Shown in pieces: positions 9,017-15,073 of a stretch of DNA of 31,156 bases. This stretch comes from CAYWOS01 sp964459985. GTDB taxonomy: Bacteria; Bacillota; Clostridia; Christensenellales; Aristaeellaceae. The notes below the pieces were generated by a model, which made no database searches, was not told where the DNA came from, and saw only the letters and a program-made list of their open reading frames with translations. Both the position numbers and the translations under genes were made by a program. Location of the stretch: contig CAYWOS010000030.1 of assembly GCA_964459985.1 (NCBI GenBank), forward strand, positions 1-31,156. The letters are read 5' to 3'. Positions within the stretch are counted from its first letter, which is position 1; each line of letters begins with the position of its first letter.

Positions 9017-9047
9017 CGCCTGATGTCAGAAGATGTCAGGCGTTTTT
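9017..9047 (+). terminator. Intrinsic terminator of serS
   Basis: CGCCTGA (9017-9023) pairs with TCAGGCG (9036-9042) across a 12-base loop, followed by five T. Confidence 0.8.
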
Positions 9048-9093
9048 GCTTGCCTGACCGCAAGAAAGAGTGGCGCGCCGCGCGATAATCATG

Positions 9094-9099
9094 TATAAT
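9094..9099 (+). promoter_or_regulatory. Candidate -10 element for the caspase-like gene
   Basis: A perfect TATAAT lies 34 bp before the in-frame TTG at 9133. The -35 position (TGGCGC) is poor, so this could need an activator or be fortuitous. Confidence 0.4.
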
Positions 9100-9132
9100 T
9101 ATCCTGTCCGTTTACGGAAGCATGCCGCTTGA

Positions 9133-10647
9133 TTGCCGGGAAAGGAGGGAAGGGACACGAACAAGAAATTCGCCGCCGCGCTGCTGCTCGCGCTCGCCCT
9201 CCTGCTGTTCCCGGCGCTCGCCGAGGAGCAGGGCACGCTGCGCGCGCTGTTTGTCGGCTGCGACAGCTTCGTGTCGCAGCCCTCCACCGGCGACGCGGCG
9301 CAGACCAACGTGCAGATGCTTGCCGAGGCCTTCGCGTCCGATTCCCGGGGCTACGCGCTCATCCGCTCGCGCGTCGGCAGCCTCGTTTCCGTCGACGACT
9401 TCGAATTGACCGTGACCGAAACCTTTATGGCGGCGGATGCCGACGACGTTTCGCTGATCTATATCAGCACGCACGGCATTCTGTCCGAAAACGGGCTGGA
9501 CGCGTCGGGGCTGCTGCTCAGCGACGGCGAAACCGAGGAGCTGCTGACCGTCGCCGCGCTTGAAAGCATTCTCAAGGATGTCGCGGGGATCAAGGTGCTT
9601 ATCCTTGATTTCTGCAATTCCGGCCTGTTCATCGGCAAGGGCATCGCGTTCGGCGCCGGGCGCTATCCCTTCCGCGACAGCGATTACAAAGTGCTTTGCA
9701 GCTCGGGCGCGGGCGAATTGAGCTGGTACTGGCAGGACGGGCGCGAGGGCGAGGGCGCGGGCGCGAGCTATTTCGCCACGGCGCTCGCCTCCGGCATCGG
9801 CAAGCCCGGCCGCCGCCCCGCCGACAGCGATCTGAACGGAAAGATCACGCTGCTGGAGATCTATCGGTACGCGCGCGAAAACTGCGCCGTCTCGACGCCT
9901 CAGGTTTATCCGCAGGAGGACGGCGATTTCTGCCTGTTCGCCTATGATCCCGGCGAAGCGCCCGCGCGCGAGCGCGCCGTGACCGATCTCGTGTTCGACA
10001 ACACGCTGTTGAGCGCCGGACAAAGCAGTGTATCGTTTTCCTTTATCGTCAGGCGCGAAACGGCGCTGCATTATCAAATCGTGTACTACCGCGACGGCGA
10101 ATGGCAGTTTGACGACGCCGAATACTACGCCGACACCGAAGGCGGCGGACTGGTGCCGCCCGGCGCCAAGACGCGCAGCCTGATGCTGCGCACCGACGAC
10201 AGCATGGACAGCGGCTACGCGATTCTCCAATTGATCACCATGGAGGACGGCTTCCCCGTCATTCAGGGCGCGCGGGTGATTTCCGTCGCGCCCGCCTACG
10301 GCCGCGTCGCGCTGTCCGTCAGCGCCGAAAGCGCCTTCACGCCCGCCGCCGGCGAGGAACTGGCCGTCACCGTGCTGTGCAGCGCGCCCTGCGGCGTCAC
10401 GCTCACCGTGCTGGACGCCTACGGGAACACCGTCAGACGCCTCGCCTACGATACGCCGACGCGGCCCGAACAGTTGCCTTCGCAGGGCGGCATGTTCTAT
10501 TGGAACGGCAAAAAAACGGACGGCACGCAAGCGCCCGCCGGCGCGTACACCGTGCAGGCAAAAACCGTCATCGACGGGCGCGTGACGATCGCTGAAAGCG
10601 ACGAATTTATGCTGCTGGATCGGGAGAATCGGCCGCTTCCTTATTGA
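9133..10647 (+). CDS. Secreted caspase-fold (C14-like) protein with FlgD-like C-terminus
   Basis: This protein of about 500 residues has a hydrophobic export signal (KKFAAALLLALALLLF, then PALA-EE). It then has a caspase-like domain: an alpha/beta start RALFVGCDSF, the catalytic-His motif YISTHG (His codon at 9472) and the catalytic-Cys motif ILDFCNSG (Cys codon at 9613). The spacing and the LDxCxSG style match bacterial C14 metacaspase relatives. The last ~70 residues (FYWNGKKTDGTQAPAGAYTV) resemble the FlgD Ig-like module seen at the ends of secreted proteins. The start is unclear. TTG 9133 keeps the frame, but a strong AAAGGAGGG at 9141-9149 lies downstream of it and points to a start near 9157, where the in-frame codon is ACG. 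Substrate and role are unknown; the family call is moderately strong. Confidence 0.75.
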   Translation: MPGKEGRDTNKKFAAALLLALALLLFPALAEEQGTLRALFVGCDSFVSQPSTGDAAQTNVQMLAEAFASDSRGYALIRSRVGSLVSVDDFELTVTETFMAADADDVSLIYISTHGILSENGLDASGLLLSDGETEELLTVAALESILKDVAGIKVLILDFCNSGLFIGKGIAFGAGRYPFRDSDYKVLCSSGAGELSWYWQDGREGEGAGASYFATALASGIGKPGRRPADSDLNGKITLLEIYRYARENCAVSTPQVYPQEDGDFCLFAYDPGEAPARERAVTDLVFDNTLLSAGQSSVSFSFIVRRETALHYQIVYYRDGEWQFDDAEYYADTEGGGLVPPGAKTRSLMLRTDDSMDSGYAILQLITMEDGFPVIQGARVISVAPAYGRVALSVSAESAFTPAAGEELAVTVLCSAPCGVTLTVLDAYGNTVRRLAYDTPTRPEQLPSQGGMFYWNGKKTDGTQAPAGAYTVQAKTVIDGRVTIAESDEFMLLDRENRPLPY

Positions 10648-10731
10648 TCGGGTGCATCACGGCGCGCTTTCGCCGCACGCGCGGTATCGGGCGCGCCCTG
10701 CGCCGGCCGACTTCATCAAACCGCCGCAACG

Positions 10732-10763
10732 AAAAAACCCCGCCGGTACGATGTCCGACGGGG
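10732..10763 (-). terminator. Intrinsic terminator of the HEAT-repeat gene
   Basis: On the minus strand CCCCGTCGG/CCGGCGGGG forms a 9-bp stem with one mismatch, followed by six T, 12 bases after the stop codon. The remaining bases 10648-10731 show nothing clear. Confidence 0.8.
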
Positions 10764-10775
10764 TAATGATGCCGT

Positions 10776-11108
10776 TTACTCGTTGGAATGCAATTTGGCG
10801 ATCGCTTTCTTCATTTCCTCGATCGCGGCGGGATCGCTTTCCGTTTCCGCCACGTGCACGATATGCGCGCGCGCCTTGGGATACGCCATTTCACCGAGCG
10901 CCGACGCAGCCGCCGCGCGGATCTCCGCCGTCGGCGAACGCAGGAGCGAAATCAACTCGTTATAGGAATCGTCGTTCTTCACTTTGCCAAGCGCGGCGAT
11001 CGCCTGCTTGATTTGCGCCATGTCTTTGCCCTTAATCAGTTTGATAATCCCGACCGCATTATTCTTTGAGACCATTTTCTCCAATTTCGATTCCGTGCTG
11101 CCAAACAT
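10776..11108 (-). CDS. Small HEAT-repeat protein
   Basis: The 110-residue protein is predicted to be cytoplasmic and made of short paired helices. QIKQAIAALGKVKNDDSYNE, LISLLRSPTAEIRAAAASAL and the following ARAHIVHVAETESDPAAIEE region fit HEAT/PBS-lyase-type repeats, which serve as protein-protein interaction scaffolds. I chose the ATG at 11108 (MFGSTESKLEKM) because AAGGAGG lies 7-8 bases upstream. An in-frame start at 11168 would run through the likely promoter. It is a single-gene unit with its own terminator. No partner is evident, and function beyond scaffolding cannot be assigned. Confidence 0.8.
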   Translation of the reverse strand: MFGSTESKLEKMVSKNNAVGIIKLIKGKDMAQIKQAIAALGKVKNDDSYNELISLLRSPTAEIRAAAASALGEMAYPKARAHIVHVAETESDPAAIEEMKKAIAKLHSNE

Positions 11109-11133
11109 AATCGCGCCTCCTTCAGTTGTTATG

Positions 11134-11139
11134 AGTATA
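11134..11139 (-). promoter_or_regulatory. Candidate -10 element for the HEAT-repeat gene
   Basis: On the minus strand TATACT lies 26 bp before the ATG at 11108. Two TTCACA-like hexamers upstream are at 9 and 20 bp, so neither gives an ideal spacer. Confidence 0.4.
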
Positions 11140-11244
11140 GCCTTTATATGTGAATATTCTGTGAACATAGAATGTCATTCGAATGAAATACCATGTCGGA
11201 ATCATCAAACCTCGCCGCGCGCATCCCGTATTTTGTAGATCGGA

Positions 11245-11273
11245 TTGAAAAGAACACCCAAATATGGTATACT
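11245..11273 (+). promoter_or_regulatory. Sigma-A-type promoter of the isomerase/GNAT pair
   Basis: TTGAAA (11245-11250) and TATACT (11268-11273) are separated by 17 bp, 31 bp before the ATG at 11305. Confidence 0.82.
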
Positions 11274-11304
11274 CGGCGGGAGAAAGCACATGGAGGGACG
11301 AACC

Positions 11305-12207
11305 ATGAAAATCGGATTGAGCACATATTCGCTGGACCGCGTGATCGAGCGCGGCGATATGACGCTGCCCGAGGTCATCGACTGGGCGGCGAAGCAGGGC
11401 GCGGAATGCGTCGAGCTTGTGCCGTTCGCGTATCGCTTCGACGATCCCGCGACGGGAAACATCGATCTTGAGTACATCCGGACGGTCAAACGCCGCGCCG
11501 CCGACGCGGGCGTCGCGCTTTGCAACTACTCGGTGCTCGCCGATCTGTGCAAACAGGGCGAGGCGTTCGAGCGCGAGGTCGGACGGCTGTGCCACGAGGT
11601 CGATATCGCCGCCGAGCTCGGCGTGCCCAGAATGCGGCACGACGTCGGCGCGTTCAGGCGTCCGACCGACGTGGACGATCTCAAGGTGTTCGAGGCTTCC
11701 CTCCCCTACATCACCGAGGGCGCGCGCCGCGTGACCGAGTACGCCGCCGCGCGGGGCGTGCGCACCATGATTGAGAATCACGGCTTTTTCGCCAACGGCT
11801 GCGACCGCGTGCGCCGCATCATCGCTTCCGTCGGGCACGATAACTACGGGCTTTTGTTCGATACCGGCAACATCGCCTGCGTCGACGAGGACGCGTACGC
11901 CGCCGCGCTCGCGCTCGCGCCGATGGCGGAAATGATACATCTCAAGGATTTCTACATCCGCGCGAAGAACCCCGGCGACGCGACGCAGTTCGACTGCGCG
12001 GGCAGCTGGTTCCGTTCCCGCGCCGGAAAATACCTGCGCGGTTCGATCCTCGCGCAGGGCGATCTGGATATGTACGGCATTCTCTCGGTCATCAAGCGCT
12101 CGGGCTACGCAGGCTGCGTCGCCATCGAATTCGAGGGCATGGAGGACGCCGCCTACGCCTCCTCCGTCAGCCTCAAAAACGCGCGGCGCATTCTTGACGA
12201 GGTGTAA
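11305..12207 (+). CDS. Sugar-phosphate isomerase/epimerase-like TIM-barrel protein
   Basis: This 300-residue cytoplasmic protein belongs to the xylose-isomerase-like (AP endonuclease 2) superfamily. The conserved metal-site segments appear in order: an N-terminal GLSTYSLD strand, MIENHGFF (metal Glu), FDTGNI (Asp), MIHLKDFY (His) and AIEFEGME (Glu). The ATG at 11305 has GGAGGG at a good distance; an earlier in-frame start at 11245 overlaps the promoter and is rejected. The next gene, a GNAT acetyltransferase, begins one base after the stop. The exact sugar substrate (inosose, hydroxypyruvate, tagatose or other) cannot be told from these motifs, so only the fold and general reaction class are supported. 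Confidence 0.85.
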   Translation: MKIGLSTYSLDRVIERGDMTLPEVIDWAAKQGAECVELVPFAYRFDDPATGNIDLEYIRTVKRRAADAGVALCNYSVLADLCKQGEAFEREVGRLCHEVDIAAELGVPRMRHDVGAFRRPTDVDDLKVFEASLPYITEGARRVTEYAAARGVRTMIENHGFFANGCDRVRRIIASVGHDNYGLLFDTGNIACVDEDAYAAALALAPMAEMIHLKDFYIRAKNPGDATQFDCAGSWFRSRAGKYLRGSILAQGDLDMYGILSVIKRSGYAGCVAIEFEGMEDAAYASSVSLKNARRILDEV

Positions 12208-12208
12208 C

Positions 12209-12643
12209 ATGCCTTTCCTGATCCGCGATATCACGGCAGACGATTACGCCGGGATCGCCGCGCTCTGGCAGACGGAATTGCAGTGCCCCGCCGTCACGGC
12301 CAAGAGCCTCGCCGTCACCATGGAAAAAATGCGCCGCGATCCCGCCTACGCGACGTTCGTCGCGGTCGCGGACGAGGAGATCGTCGGCTTTGCCACCGTC
12401 GTCCGGGTGCTGGCGGCGGAGCATCCGTCGGGCTATATGAAAATGAACGGCATCGCCGTGCGGCGGGATCATCAGCGCGCGGGCGTCGGAAAAGCGCTCA
12501 TGGCGCGCGTTGAAGCGTTCGCCCGAGAGCGCGGCGCTTCGCAGATCGGGCTGGCGAGCGGCCTCCAGCGCGCGGGCGCGCACGCGTTCTACGAGCGCCT
12601 CGGGTATAAAAAAGGCTCCTACTATTTCAGCAAAAGCCTTTGA
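12209..12643 (+). CDS. GNAT-family N-acetyltransferase
   Basis: This 144-residue enzyme would transfer acetyl from acetyl-CoA to an amine. It begins MPFLIRDIT, and the acetyl-CoA-binding motif A is clear: MNGIAVRRDHQRAGVGKAL (Q/R-x-x-G-x-G). It is followed by the usual ARERGASQIGLASG and HAFYERLGYKK segments that end the GNAT fold. The start is one base after the isomerase stop, with GAGGTG overlapping the stop region, so translation is probably coupled. The 3' end runs straight into a tandem repeat, and the last codons are part of the repeat unit. Substrate unknown. Confidence 0.9.
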   Translation: MPFLIRDITADDYAGIAALWQTELQCPAVTAKSLAVTMEKMRRDPAYATFVAVADEEIVGFATVVRVLAAEHPSGYMKMNGIAVRRDHQRAGVGKALMARVEAFARERGASQIGLASGLQRAGAHAFYERLGYKKGSYYFSKSL

Positions 12644-12707
12644 ACGACGGTTTTGTTTCGTGACCGCAGGTGCCTTTGAACGACAGGATTTTTTTCGTGA
12701 CCGCAGA
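12636..12707. repeat. Tandem duplication of the GNAT gene's 3' end (2 x 36 bp, plus remnant)
   Basis: Unit 1 (12636-12671) begins inside the last codons of the GNAT gene, and unit 2 (12672-12707) copies it with a few changes. Both start GCCTTTGAACGAC and end CGTGACCGCAG. A third start (GCCTT..ACCGAC, 12709-12720) fuses into the next array. The unit length is a multiple of three. Confidence 0.85.
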
Positions 12708-12828
12708 CGCCTTAACCGACGCGCTCATATCATTCGCTTGAGCAGCAGACGCCTTGACACCAGCGCTCATATCATTCGCTTGAGCAGCAGACGCCTTGAC
12801 ACCAGCGCTCATATCATTCGCTTGAGCA
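12703..12828. repeat. Tandem array of three 42-bp units covering the Nudix gene's 3' end
   Basis: Copies lie at 12703-12744, 12745-12786 and 12787-12828. The last two are identical and the first differs in a few bases around 12714-12720. Each unit carries the sequence coding for the Nudix C-terminus (LLLKRMI and stop, minus strand), so the gene end is repeated downstream of the true stop. Confidence 0.95.
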
Positions 12829-13309
12829 GCAGGCGATAGGCGGGCTTCGTGTGATACGCAAGGTACTGAACGCCCCGATCGCTGTTCAGATACGCTTTGA
12901 AGCGCTCCGCCAGATACGGCGCGGTGACGTATTCGAGCACCCTGTCCTTCGGCACCCACAGGCACTCCGACGTTTCATCCGACGTGCGGAGCTCGCCGCT
13001 TACGTAGGCGCAGGCGAATCCGAGCATCACCTTGGTCGGCACGACGGCATATCCGTTCGTGCCGGGATAGGCGCGGGTATTGGACGACACGCAGAGCAGC
13101 CGTCCCACATCGACCTCGACGCCCGCTTCCTCGCGTATCTCGCGCTTGAGCGCTTCGATCAGGTCCTCGCCGGTCTCCACCTGCCCGCCGGGCACGCAGT
13201 ACTGGTTGCGTCCCCTCGTTTTGACGAGCAGGATGCTGCCATCCTCCCGCTCCACAACGCCATCCACCGCGACAATGTGCGTGGGAAACCGCTTCTCGCC
13301 GCCCGTCAC
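12809..13309 (-). CDS. Nudix hydrolase
   Basis: This 166-residue cytoplasmic pyrophosphohydrolase would act on a nucleoside diphosphate linked to another group (X). The Nudix box GGQVETGEDLIEALKREI and REEAGV fits GX5EX7REUXEEXGU, with the metal-binding glutamates present. The start is GTG at 13309, overlapping the stop of the upstream GNAT-like gene by the GTGA arrangement, so translation is likely coupled. The C-terminus (AYRLLLKRMI) lies in the first unit of a 42-bp tandem array that continues beyond the stop. In another frame the array stays open as a 14-residue repeat, so a frameshift there would lengthen the protein greatly. Substrate unknown. Confidence 0.9.
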   Translation of the reverse strand: MTGGEKRFPTHIVAVDGVVEREDGSILLVKTRGRNQYCVPGGQVETGEDLIEALKREIREEAGVEVDVGRLLCVSSNTRAYPGTNGYAVVPTKVMLGFACAYVSGELRTSDETSECLWVPKDRVLEYVTAPYLAERFKAYLNSDRGVQYLAYHTKPAYRLLLKRMI

Positions 13310-14421
13310 AGCGTTTTCTCAAACTTTCTGTATACCCTGTATTTATGTCTGGCGACCTGCTCGGTATTGGCGATCGAGGCTTGATTGGTTTCGTCGACAT
13401 TCGAGCCCTCGAGCCATTTGATGCCGAGCCTTTCGGTCGCCTGATACGCCTCGTACAGCATGGCGGCGTTGACCGCTTTGTTTTGGTACTCCGGCACGAC
13501 GAACTGCATATTGCAGCGCGCGCCATCGATCCGGCGGCTGTAATAGAGGTATTGAAGCCAGCCGAAGGGCAGCAGACGCCCGCGCATGTGCTTGAACGCC
13601 TGATTATAGTCCGGCACGGCGAGCACAAACCCGATCGGGCGGTCCCCGGCGTACGCCAGCACCGTCATTTCGGAGCGATAGAATCGCTTGAACACCTTGA
13701 TTTCGCGCTGGAGATCCTCCATGGTCGGCATGCTCGTCTCCCAGTCGCGCGGGAACGCCTCCTGAATGACGCGCAGGATATCGCGCATGGTCCGATCCAC
13801 ATTGGCGCGGTTGAGATGGATGTGCTCGACGCGGAAACCGAAGCGCTTTTTCACGCGCGGCACCAATTCCGCCATGCGATCAAGATCGAACTCGTCCATG
13901 CGCATGAAATACGCGAAATAATCGCGATGCTTGACAAACCCGCATTTCTCGAACAGATCGGCGTAATAGGGCGGATTGTAGCTGTTGAGCAGCACGGGCG
14001 AGCCGTCGAAGCCGTCGATCAAAAGCCCGGTCGACAGATCGCTGAAGGCGTACGACGAAGGGCCGATCACCTTGTCCATGCCGCGCTGCTTGAGGTACGC
14101 GCAGGCGGCGTCCAGCGCGGCGGCGGCGTAATCGGTGCTGCGCGCCGACTCGAACATGCTGAAATAGCCGTACTGCACGCCGTGCTGATCGTTGAACTTG
14201 CGGTCGATGCCCGCCATAACGCGCGCGACGGGCTTCTCGCCGTCATAGACGAGGAAAAAGCGCTTTTCGGTATTCGCGTCCTGCGGCGCGGTCAAAAGGC
14301 TCATCTGATAGGCGATGAGCGGCGCGACCCAGAAGGGATCGTCCTTATACAGGCTGAACGGCAGCATAACGAACGGCTTGAGCGCCGCGCGGTTCGGTCT
14401 GAGGATCTCGACACGAATCAT
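13306..14421 (-). CDS. GNAT-fold acetyltransferase-like protein, two-domain, 371 aa
   Basis: This protein begins MIRVEILRPNRAALKPF, preceded by a strong AGGAGG. It resembles a family of ~370-residue bacterial GNAT-related proteins (YghO-like in style): KPFVMLPFSLYKDDPFWVAPL, then a first acyltransferase-like half with GPSSYAFSD and NPPYYADLFEKCGF. A second half follows with YAGDRPIGFVLAVPD and CNMQFVVPEYQNKAVNAAM. The canonical Q/RxxGxG/A acetyl-CoA motif is not obvious, so catalytic activity is uncertain. It heads a two-gene operon with the Nudix hydrolase. The family recognition comes from memory of its architecture and needs a profile search. Confidence 0.7.
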   Translation of the reverse strand: MIRVEILRPNRAALKPFVMLPFSLYKDDPFWVAPLIAYQMSLLTAPQDANTEKRFFLVYDGEKPVARVMAGIDRKFNDQHGVQYGYFSMFESARSTDYAAAALDAACAYLKQRGMDKVIGPSSYAFSDLSTGLLIDGFDGSPVLLNSYNPPYYADLFEKCGFVKHRDYFAYFMRMDEFDLDRMAELVPRVKKRFGFRVEHIHLNRANVDRTMRDILRVIQEAFPRDWETSMPTMEDLQREIKVFKRFYRSEMTVLAYAGDRPIGFVLAVPDYNQAFKHMRGRLLPFGWLQYLYYSRRIDGARCNMQFVVPEYQNKAVNAAMLYEAYQATERLGIKWLEGSNVDETNQASIANTEQVARHKYRVYRKFEKTL

Positions 14422-14451
14422 TCGCGTTTCCTCCTAATCAATCTTTCGTAC

Positions 14452-14480
14452 AGTATAGCACATATCGGACGGAAGATCAA
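14452..14480 (-). promoter_or_regulatory. Sigma-A-type promoter of the GNAT-like/Nudix operon
   Basis: On the minus strand TTGATC (14475-14480) and TATACT (14452-14457) are 17 bp apart. The -35 overlaps the engB stop codon, so read-through from the Lon-EngB operon may add to expression. Confidence 0.78.
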
Positions 14481-15073
14481 TCGCCGCCGCCGCCCGGACA
14501 CAATGCCGCCTCAAACGCCGCAAGCAATTGTTCCCTGCCCTCCCCCGTCTCGGAGGAATACGGAATCACCTGCCACGGCTGCACCTGCAGCGCGCGGCAG
14601 ATCGGCGCGAGCTGCTTCATTCGCGCGCCGCGCGATATCTTATCGGCTTTCGTGGCGACCACGATGAAGGGCAGCCCGCGCGCGCGCAGGAAACCGTTCA
14701 TCTGTATATCGTCCTGCGTCGGCTCGTGGCGGATATCCACCAGATGCACGGTGAGCTTGAGCCGCTTCGTTTCGGTGAAATACCTGTCCATCATGCCGCC
14801 CCAGCGCAGTTTTTCTTCCCGTCCGACCTTGGCGAAGCCGTATCCCGGCAGATCGACCAGATGGAAAGAATCGTTGACGAGGAACAGATTGATCAATCGC
14901 GTTTTGCCCGGCGTGGCGCTGGTGCGCGCGAGCGATTTGCGGCGGCACAGGCTGTTGATCAGCGAGCTTTTGCCCACGTTGCTGCGCCCGGCGACGGCGA
15001 TCTGCGCAAGCGCGTCCTCGAGCGGCTGATACGCGCTCATGCTGGTGACGAATTCTGCTTTTGTGATCTCCAT
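14477..15073 (-). CDS. engB: Ribosome-biogenesis GTPase EngB/YsxC
   Basis: This 198-residue GTPase takes part in late large-subunit assembly. The G motifs are visible: G1 GRSNVGKSS near residue 30, G2 threonine region TSATPGKT, G3 DLPGYGFAKV, G4 TKADK and G5 YSSETGEG. The start MEITKAEFVTS is typical. The ATG immediately abuts the lonA stop with no gap, reproducing the Bacillus lonA-ysxC pair. Length and motifs are normal. Confidence 0.97.
   Translation of the reverse strand: MEITKAEFVTSMSAYQPLEDALAQIAVAGRSNVGKSSLINSLCRRKSLARTSATPGKTRLINLFLVNDSFHLVDLPGYGFAKVGREEKLRWGGMMDRYFTETKRLKLTVHLVDIRHEPTQDDIQMNGFLRARGLPFIVVATKADKISRGARMKQLAPICRALQVQPWQVIPYSSETGEGREQLLAAFEAALCPGGGGD

Noticed and set aside
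12627..12965. Separate gene encoding 14-residue repeats on the minus strand
   Set aside because: It is an alternative frame of the Nudix gene end and tandem array without its own start signals; kept only as a possible frameshift extension.
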